Shown here: positions 10,001 to 25,000 of the stretch, piece after piece
Numbering within the stretch: position 1 is the first letter of the stretch
How the letters are laid out: each line of letters opens with the position of its first letter
NCBI GenBank assembly: GCA_943735955.1
Contig: OX030964.1
Span: 1-64,000, forward strand
Reading direction: 5' to 3'
Source of the DNA: Piscicola geometra
Taxonomy: Eukaryota; Annelida; Clitellata; Hirudinida; Piscicolidae
Length of the DNA: 64,000 bases
Made by a program: the position numbers and the translations under genes
The notes under the pieces: generated by a model
Databases searched by the model: none
The model's input: the letters and a program-made list of their open reading frames with translations, nothing else
Told to the model about the DNA's origin: nothing

Positions 10001-13000
10001 GATGCAATGAGGGAGGTTGAGGAGGATGCAATGAGGGAGGTTGAGGAGGATGCAATGAGGTTGAGGATGATGCAATGAGGTTGAGGAGGATGCAATGAGG
10101 TTGAGGAGGATGCAATGAGGGAGGTTGAGGAGGATGCAATGAGGTTGAGGAAGATGCAATGAGGTTGAGGAGGATGCAATGAGGTTGAGGAGGATGCAAT
10201 GAGGTTGAGGAGGATGCAATGAGGTTGAGGAGGATGCAATGAGGTTGAGGAGGATGCAATGAGGTTGAGGAGGATGCAATGAGGTTGAGGAGGATGCAAT
10301 GAGGTTGAGGAGGATGCAATGAGGTTGAGGAGGATGCAATGAGGGAGGTTGAGGAGGATGCAATGAGGGAGGTTGAGGAGGATGCAATGAGGTTGAGGAG
10401 GATGCAATGAGGGAGGTTGAGGAGGATGCAATGAGGTTGAGGAGGATGCAATGAGGTTGAGGAGGATGCAATGAGGTTGAGGAGGATGCAATGAGGTTGA
10501 GGAGGATGCAATGAGGTTGAGGAGGATGCAATGAGGTTGAGGAGGATGCAATGAGGTTGAGGAGGATGCAATGAGGGAGGTTGAGGAGGATGCAATGAGG
10601 GAGGTTGAGGAGGATGCAATGAGGTTGAGGAGGATGCAATGAGGTTGAGGAGGATGCAATGAGGTTGAGGAGGATGCAATGAGGTTGAGGAGGATGCAAT
10701 GAGGGAGGTTGAGGAGGATGCAATGAGGTTGAGGAGGATGCAATGAGGTTGAGGAGGATGCAATGAGGTTGAGGAGGATGCAATGAGGTTGAGGAGAATG
10801 CAATGAGGTTGAGGAGGATGCAATGAGGGAGGTTGAGGAGGATGCAATGAGGGAGGTTGAGGAGGATGCAATGAGGGAGGTTGAGGAGGATGCAATGAGG
10901 GAGGTTGAGGAGGATGCAATGAGGGAGGTTGAGGAGGATGCAATGAGGGAGGTTGAGGAGGATGCAATGAGGGAGGTTGAGGAGGATGCAATGAGGTTGA
11001 GGAGGATGCAATGAGGTTGAGGAGGATGCAATGAGGTTGAGGAGGATGCAATGAGGGAGGTTGAGGAGGATGCAATGAGGTTGAGGAGGATGCAATGAGG
11101 TTGAGGAGGATGCAATGAGGTTGAGGAGGATGCAATGAGGTTGAGGAGGATGCAATGAGGGAGGTTGAGGAGGATGCAATGAGGGAGGTTGAGGAGGATG
11201 CAATGAGGGAGGTTGAGGAGGATGCAATGAGGTTGAGGAGGATGCAATGAGGTTGAGGAGGATGCAATGAGGTTGAGGAGGATGCAATGAGGGAGGTTGA
11301 GGAGGATGCAATGAGGTTGAGGAGGATGCAATGAGGGAGGTTGAGGAGGATGCAATGAGGTTGAGGAGGATGCAATGAGGGAGGTTGAGGAGGATGCAAT
11401 GAGGTTGAGGAGGATGCAATGAGGGAGGTTGAGGAGGATGCAATGAGGTTGAGGAGGATGCAATGAGGTTGAGGAGGATGCAATGAGGGAGGTTGAGGAG
11501 GATGCAATGAGGTTGAGGAGGATGCAATGAGGTTGAGGAGGATGCAATGAGGGAGGTTGAGGAGGATGCAATGAGGGAGGTTGAGGAGGATGCAATGAGG
11601 GAGGTTGAGGAGGATGCAATGAGGTTGAGGAGGATGCAATGAGGTTGAGGAGGATGCAATGAGGTTGAGGAGGATGCAATGAGGTTGAGGAGGATGCAAT
11701 GAGGTTGAGGAAGATGCAATGAGGTTGAGGAGGATGCAATGAGGGAGGTTGAGGAGGATGCAATGAGGTTGAGGAGGATGCAATGAGGGAGGTTGAGGAG
11801 GATGCAATGAGGTTGAGGAGGATGCAATGAGGTTGAGGAGGATGCAATGAGGTTGAGGAGGATGCAATGAGGTTGAGGAGGATGCAATGAGGTTGAGGAG
11901 GATGCAATGAGGTTGAGGAGGATGCAATGAGGTTGAGGAGGATGCAATGAGGGAGGTTGAGGAGGATGCAATGAGGGAGGTTGAGGAGGATGCAATGAGG
12001 TTGAGGAGGATGCAATGAGGGAGGTTGAGGAGGATGCAATGAGGTTGAGGAGGATGCAATGAGGTTGAGGAGGATGCAATGAGGTTGAGGAGGATGCAAT
12101 GAGGGAGGTTGAGGAGGATGCAATGAGGTTGAGGAGGATGCAATGAGGGAGGTTGAGGAGGATGCAATGAGGGAGGTTGAGGAGGATGCAATGAGGTTGA
12201 GGAGGATGCAATGAGGGAGGTTGAGGAGGATGCAATGAGGTTGAGGAGGATGCAATGAGGTTGAGGAGGATGCAATGAGGTTGAGGAGGATGCAATGAGG
12301 TTGAGGAGGATGCAATGAGGTTGAGGAGGATGCAATGAGGGAGTTTGAGGAGGATGCAATGAGGGAGGTTGAGGAGGATGCAATGAGGTTGAGGAGGATG
12401 CAATGAGGTTGAGGAGGATGCAATGAGGTTGAGGAGGATGCAATGAGGTTGAGGAGGATGCAATGAGGGAGGTTGAGGAGGATGCAATGAGGTTGAGGAG
12501 GATGCAATGAGGTTGAGGAGGATGCAATGAGGTTGAGGAGGATGCAATGAGGTTGAGGAGGATGCAATGAGGTTGAGGAGGATGCAATGAGGTTGAGGAG
12601 GATGCAATGAGGTTGAGGAGGATGCAATGAGGGAGGTTGAGGAGGATGCAATGAGGGAGGTTGAGGAGGATGCAATGAGGGAGGTTGAGGAGGATGCAAT
12701 GAGGGAGGTTGAGGAGGATGCAATGAGGGAGGTTGAGGAGGATGCAATGAGGGAGGTTGAGGAGGATGCAATGAGGTTGAGGAGGATGCAATGAGGTTGA
12801 GGAGGATGCAATGAGGTTGAGGAGGATGCAATGAGGGAGGTTGAGGAGGATGCAATGAGGTTGAGGAGGATGCAATGAGGTTGAGGAGGATGCAATGAGG
12901 TTGAGGAGGATGCAATGAGGTTGAGGAGGATGCAATGAGGGAGGTTGAGGAGGATGCAATGAGGTTGAGGAGGATGCAATGAGGGAGGTTGAGGAGGATG

Positions 13001-16000
13001 CAATGAGGGAGGTTGAGGAGGATGCAATGAGGGAGGTTGAGGAGGATGCAATGAGGGAGGTTGAGGAGGATGCAATGAGGGAGGTTGAGGAGGATGCAAT
13101 GAGGGAGGTTGAGGAGGATGCAATGAGGTTGAGGAGGATGCAATGAGGTTGAGGAGGATGCAATGAGGTTGAGGAGGATGCAATGAGGGAGGTTGAGGAG
13201 GATGCAATGAGGTTGAGGAGGATGCAATGAGGTTGAGGAGGATGCAATGAGGTTGAGGAGGATGCAATGAGGTTGAGGAGGATGCAATGAGGGAGGTTGA
13301 GGAGGATGCAATGAGGGAGGTTGAGGAGGATGCAATGAGGGAGGTTGAGGAGGATGCAATGAGGTTGAGGAGGATGCAATGAGGTTGAGGAGGATGCAAT
13401 GAGGTTGAGGAGGATGCAATGAGGTTGAGGAGGATGCAATGAGGTTGAGGAAGATGCAATGAGGTTGAGGAGGATGCAATGAGGGAGGTTGAGGAGGATG
13501 CAATGAGGTTGAGGAGGATGCAATGAGGGAGGTTGAGGAGGATGCAATGAGGTTGAGGAGGATGCAATGAGGTTGAGGAGGATGCAATGAGGTTGAGGAG
13601 GATGCAATGAGGTTGAGGAGGATGCAATGAGGTTGAGGAGGATGCAATGAGGTTGAGGAGGATGCAATGAGGTTGAGGAGGATGCAATGAGGTTGAGGAG
13701 GATGCAATGAGGGAGGTTGAGGAGGATGCAATGAGGGAGGTTGAGGAGGATGCAATGAGGGAGGTTGAGGAGGATGCAATGAGGGAGGTTGAGGAGGATG
13801 CAATGAGGGAGGTTGAGGAGGATGCAATGAGGTTGAGGAAGATGCAATGAGGTTGAGGAGGATGCAATGAGGGAGGTTGAGGAGGATGCAATGAGGTTGA
13901 GGAGGATGCAATGAGGGAGGTTGAGGAGGATGCAATGAGGTTGAGGAGGATGCAATGAGGTTGAGGAGGATGCAATGAGGTTGAGGAGGATGCAATGAGG
14001 TTGAGGAGGATGCAATGAGGTTGAGGAGGATGCAATGAGGGAGGTTGAGGAGGATGCAATGAGGTTGAGGAGGATGCAATGAGGTTGAGGAGGATGCAAT
14101 GAGGTTGAGGAGGATGCAATGAGGTTGAGGAGGATGCAATGAGGTTGAGGAGGATGCAATGAGGGAGGTTGAGGAGGATGCAATGAGGGAGGTTGAGGAG
14201 GATGCAATGAGGTTGAGGAGGATGCAATGAGGTTGAGGAGGATGCAATGAGGTTGAGGAGGATGCAATGAGGTTGAGGAGGATGCAATGAGGGAGGTTGA
14301 GGAGGATGCAATGAGGGAGGTTGAGGAGGATGCAATGAGGTTGAGGAGGATGCAATGAGGTTGAGGAGGATGCAATGAGGTTGAGGAAGATGCAATGAGG
14401 TTGAGGAGGATGCAATGAGGGAGGTTGAGGAGGATGCAATGAGGTTGAGGAGGATGCAATGAGGGAGGTTGAGGAGGATGCAATGAGGTTGAGGAGGATG
14501 CAATGAGGTTGAGGAGGATGCAATGAGGTTGAGGAGGATGCAATGAGGTTGAGGAGGATGCAATGAGGTTGAGGAGGATGCAATGAGGTTGAGGAGGATG
14601 CAATGAGGTTGAGGAGGATGCAATGAGGTTGAGGAGGATGCAATGAGGGAGGTTGAGGAGGATGCAATGAGGGAGGTTGAGGAGGATGCAATGAGGGAGG
14701 TTGAGGAGGATGCAATGAGGGAGGTTGAGGAGGATGCAATGAGGGAGGTTGAGGAGGATGCAATGAGGTTGAGGAAGATGCAATGAGGTTGAGGAGGATG
14801 CAATGAGGGAGGTTGAGGAGGATGCAATGAGGTTGAGGAGGATGCAATGAGGGAGGTTGAGGAGGATGCAATGAGGTTGAGGAGGATGCAATGAGGTTGA
14901 GGAGGATGCAATGAGGTTGAGGAGGATGCAATGAGGTTGAGGAGGATGCAATGAGGTTGAGGAGGATGCAATGAGGGAGGTTGAGGAGGATGCAATGAGG
15001 TTGAGGAGGATGCAATGAGGTTGAGGAGGATGCAATGAGGTTGAGGAGGATGCAATGAGGTTGAGGAGGATGCAATGAGGTTGAGGAGGATGCAATGAGG
15101 GAGGTTGAGGAGGATGCAATGAGGGAGGTTGAGGAGGATGCAATGAGGTTGAGGAGGATGCAATGAGGTTGAGGAGGATGCAATGAGGTTGAGGAGGATG
15201 CAATGAGGTTGAGGAGGATGCAATGAGGGAGGTTGAGGAGGATGCAATGAGGTTGAGGAGGATGCAATGAGGTTGAGGAGGATGCAATGAGGTTGAGGAG
15301 GATGCAATGAGGTTGAGGAGGATGCAATGAGGTTGAGGAGGATGCAATGAGGTTGAGGAGGATGCAATGAGGGAGGTTGAGGAGGATGCAATGAGGGAGG
15401 TTGAGGAGGATGCAATGAGGGAGGTTGAGGAGGATGCAATGAGGGAGGTTGAGGAGGATGCAATGAGGGAGGTTGAGGAGGATGCAATGAGGGAGGTTGA
15501 GGAGGATGCAATGAGGTTGAGGAGGATGCAATGAGGTTGAGGAGGATGCAATGAGGTTGAGGAGGATGCAATGAGGGAGGTTGAGGAGGATGCAATGAGG
15601 TTGAGGAGGATGCAATGAGGTTGAGGAGGATGCAATGAGGTTGAGGAGGATGCAATGAGGTTGAGGAGGATGCAATGAGGGAGGTTGAGGAGGATGCAAT
15701 GAGGTTGAGGAGGATGCAATGAGGGAGGTTGAGGAGGATGCAATGAGGGAGGTTGAGGAGGATGCAATGAGGGAGGTTGAGGAGGATGCAATGAGGGAGG
15801 TTGAGGAGGATGCAATGAGGGAGGTTGAGGAGGATGCAATGAGGGAGGTTGAGGAGGATGCAATGAGGTTGAGGAGGATGCAATGAGGTTGAGGAGGATG
15901 CAATGAGGTTGAGGAGGATGCAATGAGGGAGGTTGAGGAGGATGCAATGAGGTTGAGGAGGATGCAATGAGGTTGAGGAGGATGCAATGAGGTTGAGGAG

Positions 16001-19000
16001 GATGCAATGAGGTTGAGGAGGATGCAATGAGGGAGGTTGAGGAGGATGCAATGAGGGAGGTTGAGGAGGATGCAATGAGGGAGGTTGAGGAGGATGCAAT
16101 GAGGTTGAGGAGGATGCAATGAGGTTGAGGAGGATGCAATGAGGTTGAGGAGGATGCAATGAGGTTGAGGAGGATGCAATGAGGTTGAGGAAGATGCAAT
16201 GAGGTTGAGGAGGATGCAATGAGGGAGGTTGAGGAGGATGCAATGAGGTTGAGGAGGATGCAATGAGGGAGGTTGAGGAGGATGCAATGAGGTTGAGGAG
16301 GATGCAATGAGGTTGAGGAGGATGCAATGAGGTTGAGGAGGATGCAATGAGGTTGAGGAGGATGCAATGAGGTTGAGGAGGATGCAATGAGGTTGAGGAG
16401 GATGCAATGAGGTTGAGGAGGATGCAATGAGGGAGGTTGAGGAGGATGCAATGAGGGAGGTTGAGGAGGATGCAATGAGGGAGGTTGAGGAGGATGCAAT
16501 GAGGGAGGTTGAGGAGGATGCAATGAGGGAGGTTGAGGAGGATGCAATGAGGTTGAGGAAGATGCAATGAGGTTGAGGAGGATGCAATGAGGGAGGTTGA
16601 GGAGGATGCAATGAGGTTGAGGAGGATGCAATGAGGGAGGTTGAGGAGGATGCAATGAGGTTGAGGAGGATGCAATGAGGTTGAGGAGGATGCAATGAGG
16701 TTGAGGAGGATGCAATGAGGTTGAGGAGGATGCAATGAGGTTGAGGAGGATGCAATGAGGGAGGTTGAGGAGGATGCAATGAGGGAGGTTGAGGAGGATG
16801 CAATGAGGTTGAGGAGGATGCAATGAGGGAGGTTGAGGAGGATGCAATGAGGTTGAGGAGGATGCAATGAGGTTGAGGAGGATGCAATGAGGTTGAGGAG
16901 GATGCAATGAGGGAGGTTGAGGAGGATGCAATGAGGTTGAGGAGGATGCAATGAGGGAGGTTGAGGAGGATGCAATGAGGGAGGTTGAGGAGGATGCAAT
17001 GAGGTTGAGGAGGATGCAATGAGGGAGGTTGAGGAGGATGCAATGAGGTTGAGGAGGATGCAATGAGGTTGAGGAGGATGCAATGAGGTTGAGGAGGATG
17101 CAATGAGGTTGAGGAGGATGCAATGAGGTTGAGGAGGATGCAATGAGGTTGAGGAGGATGCAATGAGGTTGAGGAGGATGCAATGAGGTTGAGGAGGATG
17201 CAATGAGGTTGAGGAGGATGCAATGAGGGAGGTTGAGGAGGATGCAATGAGGTTGAGGAGGATGCAATGAGGTTGAGGAGGATGCAATGAGGTTGAGGAG
17301 GATGCAATGAGGTTGAGGAGGATGCAATGAGGGAGGTTGAGGAGGATGCAATGAGGTTGAGGAGGATGCAATGAGGTTGAGGAGGATGCAATGAGGTTGA
17401 GGAGGATGCAATGAGGTTGAGGAGGATGCAATGAGGTTGAGGAGGATGCAATGAGGTTGAGGAGGATGCAATGAGGTTGAGGAGGATGCAATGAGGGAGG
17501 TTGAGGAGGATGCAATGAGGGAGGTTGAGGAGGATGCAATGAGGGAGGTTGAGGAGGATGCAATGAGGGAGGTTGAGGAGGATGCAATGAGGGAGGTTGA
17601 GGAGGATGCAATGAGGGAGGTTGAGGAGGATGCAATGAGGTTGAGGAGGATGCAATGAGGTTGAGGAGGATGCAATGAGGTTGAGGAGGATGCAATGAAG
17701 GAGGTTGAGGAGGATGCAATGAGGTTGAGGAGGATGCAATGAGGTTGAGGAGGATGCAATGAGGTTGAGGAGGATGCAATGAGGTTGAGGAGGATGCAAT
17801 GAGGGAGGTTGAGGAGGATGCAATGAGGGAGGTTGAGGAGGATGCAATGAGGGAGGTTGAGGAGGATGCAATGAGGTTGAGGAGGATGCAATGAGGTTGA
17901 GGAGGATGCAATGAGGTTGAGGAGGATGCAATGAGGTTGAGGAGGATGCAATGAGGTTGAGGAAGATGCAATGAGGTTGAGGAGGATGCAATGAGGGAGG
18001 TTGAGGAGGATGCAATGAGGTTGAGGAGGATGCAATGAGGGAGGTTGAGGAGGATGCAATGAGGTTGAGGAGGATGCAATGAGGTTGAGGAGGATGCAAT
18101 GAGGTTGAGGAGGATGCAATGAGGTTGAGGAGGATGCAATGAGGTTGAGGAGGATGCAATGAGGTTGAGGAGGATGCAATGAGGTTGAGGAGGATGCAAT
18201 GAGGTTGAGGAGGATGCAATGAGGGAGGTTGAGGAGGATGCAATGAGGGAGGTTGAGGAGGATGCAATGAGGGAGGTTGAGGAGGATGCAATGAGGGAGG
18301 TTGAGGAGGATGCAATGAGGGAGGTTGAGGAGGATGCAATGAGGTTGAGGAAGATGCAATGAGGTTGAGGAGGATGCAATGAGGGAGGTTGAGGAGGATG
18401 CAATGAGGTTGAGGAGGATGCAATGAGGGAGGTTGAGGAGGATGCAATGAGGTTGAGGAGGATGCAATGAGGTTGAGGAGGATGCAATGAGGTTGAGGAG
18501 GATGCAATGAGGTTGAGGAGGATGCAATGAGGTTGAGGAGGATGCAATGAGGGAGGTTGAGGAGGATGCAATGAGGTTGAGGAGGATGCAATGAGGTTGA
18601 GGAGGATGCAATGAGGTTGAGGAGGATGCAATGAGGTTGAGGAGGATGCAATGAGGTTGAGGAGGATGCAATGAGGTTGAGGAGGATGCAATGAGGGAGG
18701 TTGAGGAGGATGCAATGAGGGAGGTTGAGGAGGATGCAATGAGGGAGGTTGAGGAGGATGCAATGAGGGAGGTTGAGGAGGATGCAATGAGGGAGGTTGA
18801 GGAGGATGCAATGAGGGAGGTTGAGGAGGATGCAATGAGGTTGAGGAGGATGCAATGAGGTTGAGGAGGATGCAATGAGGTTGAGGAGGATGCAATGAGG
18901 GAGGTTGAGGAGGATGCAATGAGGTTGAGGAGGATGCAATGAGGTTGAGGAGGATGCAATGAGGTTGAGGAGGATGCAATGAGGTTGAGGAGGATGCAAT

Positions 19001-22000
19001 GAGGGAGGTTGAGGAGGATGCAATGAGGTTGAGGAGGATGCAATGAGGGAGGTTGAGGAGGATGCAATGAGGGAGGTTGAGGAGGATGCAATGAGGGAGG
19101 TTGAGGAGGATGCAATGAGGGAGGTTGAGGAGGATGCAATGAGGGAGGTTGAGGAGGATGCAATGAGGGAGGTTGAGGAGGATGCAATGAGGTTGAGGAG
19201 GATGCAATGAGGTTGAGGAGGATGCAATGAGGTTGAGGAGGATGCAATGAGGTTGAGGAGGATGCAATGAGGTTGAGGAAGATGCAATGAGGTTGAGGAG
19301 GATGCAATGAGGGAGGTTGAGGAGGATGCAATGAGGTTGAGGAGGATGCAATGAGGGAGGTTGAGGAGGATGCAATGAGGTTGAGGAGGATGCAATGAGG
19401 TTGAGGAGGATGCAATGAGGTTGAGGAGGATGCAATGAGGTTGAGGAGGATGCAATGAGGTTGAGGAGGATGCAATGAGGTTGAGGAGGATGCAATGAGG
19501 TTGAGGAGGATGCAATGAGGGAGGTTGAGGAGGATGCAATGAGGGAGGTTGAGGAGGATGCAATGAGGTTGAGGAGGATGCAATGAGGGAGGTTGAGGAG
19601 GATGCAATGAGGTTGAGGAGGATGCAATGAGGTTGAGGAGGATGCAATGAGGGAGGTTGAGGAGGATGCAATGAGGTTGAGGAGGATGCAATGAGGGAGG
19701 TTGAGGAGGATGCAATGAGGTTGAGGAGGATGCAATGAGGGAGGTTGAGGAGGATGCAATGAGGTTGAGGAGGATGCAATGAGGGAGGTTGAGGAGGATG
19801 CAATGAGGGAGGTTGAGGAGGATGCAATGAGGGAGGTTGAGGAGGATGCAATGAGGTTGAGGAGGATGCAATGAGGGAGGTTGAGGAGGATGCAATGAGG
19901 TTGAGGAGGATGCAATGAGGGAGGTTGAGGAGGATGCAATGAGGGAGGTTGAGGAGGATGCAATGAGGGAGGTTGAGGAGGATGCAATGAGGTTGAGGAT
20001 GATGCAATGAGGTTGAGGAGGATGCAATGAGGTTGAGGAGGATGCAATGAGGGAGGTTGAGGAGGATGCAATGAGGTTGAGGAAGATGCAATGAGGTTGA
20101 GGAGGATGCAATGAGGTTGAGGAGGATGCAATGAGGTTGAGGAGGATGCAATGAGGTTGAGGAGGATGCAATGAGGTTGAGGAGGATGCAATGAGGTTGA
20201 GGAGGATGCAATGAGGTTGAGGAGGATGCAATGAGGTTGAGGAGGATGCAATGAGGTTGAGGAGGATGCAATGAGGGAGGTTGAGGAGGATGCAATGATG
20301 GAGGTTGAGGAGGATGCAATGAGGTTGAGGAGGATGCAATGAGGGAGGTTGAGGAGGATGCAATGAGGTTGAGGAGGATGCAATGAGGTTGAGGAGGATG
20401 CAATGAGGTTGAGGAGGATGCAATGAGGTTGAGGAGGATGCAATGAGGTTGAGGAGGATGCAATGAGGTTGAGGAGGATGCAATGAGGTTGAGGAGGATG
20501 CAATGAGGGAGGTTGAGGAGGATGCAATGAGGGAGGTTGAGGAGGATGCAATGAGGTTGAGGAGGATGCAATGAGGTTGAGGAGGATGCAATGAGGTTGA
20601 GGAGGATGCAATGAGGTTGAGGAGGATGCAATGAGGGAGGTTGAGGAGGATGCAATGAGGTTGAGGAGGATGCAATGAGGTTGAGGAGGATGCAATGAGG
20701 TTGAGGAGGATGCAATGAGGTTGAGGAGGATGCAATGAGGTTGAGGAGGATGCAATGAGGGAGGTTGAGGAGGATGCAATGAGGGAGGTTGAGGAGGATG
20801 CAATGAGGGAGGTTGAGGAGGATGCAATGAGGGAGGTTGAGGAGGATGCAATGAGGGAGGTTGAGGAGGATGCAATGAGGGAGGTTGAGGAGGATGCAAT
20901 GAGGGAGGTTGAGGAGGATGCAATGAGGGAGGTTGAGGAGGATGCAATGAGGTTGAGGAGGATGCAATGAGGTTGAGGAGGATGCAATGAGGTTGAGGAG
21001 GATGCAATGAGGGAGGTTGAGGAGGATGCAATGAGGTTGAGGAGGATGCAATGAGGTTGAGGAGGATGCAATGAGGTTGAGGAGGATGCAATGAGGTTGA
21101 GGAGGATGCAATGAGGGAGGTTGAGGAGGATGCAACGAGGTTGAGGAGGATGCAATGAGGGAGGTTGAGGAGGATGCAATGAGGTTGAGGAGGATGCAAT
21201 GAGGTTGAGGAGGATGCAATGAGGGAGGTTGAGGAGGATGCAATGAGGTTGAGGAGGATGCAATGAGGTTGAGGAGGATGCAATGAGGGAGGTTGAGGAG
21301 GATGCAATGAGGGAGGTTGAGGAGGATGCAATGAGGGAGGTTGAGGAGGATGCAATGAGGTTGAGGAGGATGCAATGAGGTTGAGGAGGATGCAATGAGG
21401 TTGAGGAGGATGCAATGAGGTTGAGGAGGATGCAATGAGGTTGAGGAAGATGCAATGAGGTTGAGGAGGATGCAATGAGGGAGGTTGAGGAGGATGCAAT
21501 GAGGTTGAGGAGGATGCAATGAGGGAGGTTGAGGAGGATGCAATGAGGTTGAGGAGGATGCAATGAGGTTGAGGAGGATGCAATGAGGTTGAGGAGGATG
21601 CAATGAGGTTGAGGAGGATGCAATGAGGTTGAGGAGGATGCAATGAGGTTGAGGAGGATGCAATGAGGTTGAGGAGGATGCAATGAGGGAGGTTGAGGAG
21701 GATGCAATGAGGGAGGTTGAGGAGGATGCAATGAGGTTGAGGAGGATGCAATGAGGGAGGTTGAGGAGGATGCAATGAGGTTGAGGAGGATGCAATGAGG
21801 TTGAGGAGGATGCAATGAGGTTGAGGAGGATGCAATGAGGGAGGTTGAGGAGGATGCAATGAGGTTGAGGAGGATGCAATGAGGGAGGTTGAGGAGGATG
21901 CAATGAGGGAGGTTGAGGAGGATGCAATGAGGTTGAGGAGGATGCAATGAGGGAGGTTGAGGAGGATGCAATGAGGTTGAGGAGGATGCAATGAGGTTGA

Positions 22001-25000
22001 GGAGGATGCAATGAGGTTGAGGAGGATGCAATGAGGTTGAGGAGGATGCAATGAGGTTGAGGAGGATGCAATGAGGGAGGTTGAGGAGGATGCAATGAGG
22101 GAGGTTGAGGAGGATGCAATGAGGTTGAGGAGGATGCAATGAGGTTGAGGAGGATGCAATGAGGTTGAGGAGGATGCAATGAGGTTGAGGAGGATGCAAT
22201 GAGGGAGGTTGAGGAGGATGCAATGAGGTTGAGGAGGATGCAATGAGGTTGAGGAGGATGCAATGAGGTTGAGGAGGATGCAATGAGGTTGAGGAGGATG
22301 CAATGAGGTTGAGGAGGATGCAATGAGGTTGAGGAGGATGCAATGAGGTTGAGGAGGATGCAATGAGGGAGGTTGAGGAGGATGCAATGAGGGAGGTTGA
22401 GGAGGATGCAATGAGGGAGGTTGAGGAGGATGCAATGAGGGAGGTTGAGGAGGATGCAATGAGGGAGGTTGAGGAGGATGCAATGAGGGAGGTTGAGGAG
22501 GATGCAATGAGGTTGAGGAGGATGCAATGAGGTTGAGGAGGATGCAATGAGGTTGAGGAGGATGCAATGAGGGAGGTTGAGGAGGATGCAATGAGGTTGA
22601 GGAGGATGCAATGAGGTTGAGGAGGATGCAATGAGGTTGAGGAGGATGCAATGAGGTTGAGGAGGATGCAATGAGGGAGGTTGAGGAGGATGCAACGAGG
22701 TTGAGGAGGATGCAATGAGGGAGGTTGAGGAGGATGCAATGAGGTTGAGGAGGATGCAATGAGGTTGAGGAGGATGCAATGAGGGAGGTTGAGGAGGATG
22801 CAATGAGGTTGAGGAGGATGCAATGAGGTTGAGGAGGATGCAATGAGGGAGGTTGAGGAGGATGCAATGAGGGAGGTTGAGGAGGATGCAATGAGGGAGG
22901 TTGAGGAGGATGCAATGAGGTTGAGGAGGATGCAATGAGGTTGAGGAGGATGCAATGAGGTTGAGGAGGATGCAATGAGGTTGAGGAGGATGCAATGAGG
23001 TTGAGGAAGATGCAATGAGGTTGAGGAGGATGCAATGAGGGAGGTTGAGGAGGATGCAATGAGGTTGAGGAGGATGCAATGAGGGAGGTTGAGGAGGATG
23101 CAATGAGGTTGAGGAGGATGCAATGAGGTTGAGGAGGATGCAATGAGGTTGAGGAGGATGCAATGAGGTTGAGGAGGATGCAATGAGGTTGAGGAGGATG
23201 CAATGAGGTTGAGGAGGATGCAATGAGGGAGGTTGAGGAGGATGCAATGAGGGAGGTTGAGGAGGATGCAATGAGGTTGAGGAGGATGCAATGAGGGAGG
23301 TTGAGGAGGATGCAATGAGGTTGAGGAGGATGCAATGAGGTTGAGGAGGATGCAATGAGGTTGAGGAGGATGCAATGAGGGAGGTTGAGGAGGATGCAAT
23401 GAGGTTGAGGAGGATGCAATGAGGGAGGTTGAGGAGGATGCAATGAGGGAGGTTGAGGAGGATGCAATGAGGTTGAGGAGGATGCAATGAGGGAGGTTGA
23501 GGAGGATGCAATGAGGTTGAGGAGGATGCAATGAGGTTGAGGAGGATGCAATGAGGTTGAGGAGGATGCAATGAGGTTGAGGAGGATGCAATGAGGTTGA
23601 GGAGGATGCAATGAGGGAGGTTGAGGAGGATGCAATGAGGGAGGTTGAGGAGGATGCAATGAGGTTGAGGAGGATGCAATGAGGTTGAGGAGGATGCAAT
23701 GAGGTTGAGGAGGATGCAATGAGGTTGAGGAGGATGCAATGAGGGAGGTTGAGGAGGATGCAATGAGGTTGAGGAGGATGCAATGAGGTTGAGGAGGATG
23801 CAATGAGGTTGAGGAGGATGCAATGAGGTTGAGGAGGATGCAATGAGGTTGAGGAGGATGCAATGAGGTTGAGGAGGATGCAATGAGGTTGAGGAGGATG
23901 CAATGAGGGAGGTTGAGGAGGATGCAATGAGGGAGGTTGAGGAGGATGCAATGAGGGAGGTTGAGGAGGATGCAATGAGGGAGGTTGAGGAGGATGCAAT
24001 GAGGGAGGTTGAGGAGGATGCAATGAGGGAGGTTGAGGAGGATGCAATGAGGTTGAGGAGGATGCAATGAGGTTGAGGAGGATGCAATGAGGTTGAGGAG
24101 GATGCAATGAGGGAGGTTGAGGAGGATGCAATGAGGTTGAGGAGGATGCAATGAGGTTGAGGAGGATGCAATGAGGTTGAGGAGGATGCAATGAGGTTGA
24201 GGAGGATGCAATGAGGGAGGTTGAGGAGGATGCAATGAGGTTGAGGAGGATGCAATGAGGGAGGTTGAGGAGGATGCAATGAGGGAGGTTGAGGAGGATG
24301 CAATGAGGGAGGTTGAGGAGGATGCAATGAGGGAGGTTGAGGAGGATGCAATGAGGGAGGTTGAGGAGGATGCAATGAGGGAGGTTGAGGAGGATGCAAT
24401 GAGGTTGAGGAGGATGCAATGAGGTTGAGGAGGATGCAATGAGGTTGAGGAGGATGCAATGAGGGAGGTTGAGGAGGATGCAATGAGGTTGAGGAGGATG
24501 CAATGAGGTTGAGGAGGATGCAATGAGGTTGAGGAGGATGCAATGAGGTTGAGGAGGATGCAATGAGGGAGGTTGAGGAGGATGCAATGAGGGAGGTTGA
24601 GGAGGATGCAATGAGGGAGGTTGAGGAGGATGCAATGAGGTTGAGGAGGATGCAATGAGGTTGAGGAGGATGCAATGAGGTTGAGGAGGATGCAATGAGG
24701 TTGAGGAGGATGCAATGAGGTTGAGGAAGATGCAATGAGGTTGAGGAGGATGCAATGAGGGAGGTTGAGGAGGATGCAATGAGGTTGAGGAGGATGCAAT
24801 GAGGGAGGTTGAGGAGGATGCAATGAGGTTGAGGAGGATGCAATGAGGTTGAGGAGGATGCAATGAGGTTGAGGAGGATGCAATGAGGTTGAGGAGGATG
24901 CAATGAGGGAGGTTGAGGAGGATGCAATGAGGGAGGTTGAGGAGGATGCAATGAGGGAGGTTGAGGAGGATGCAATGAGGGAGGTTGAGGAGGATGCAAT

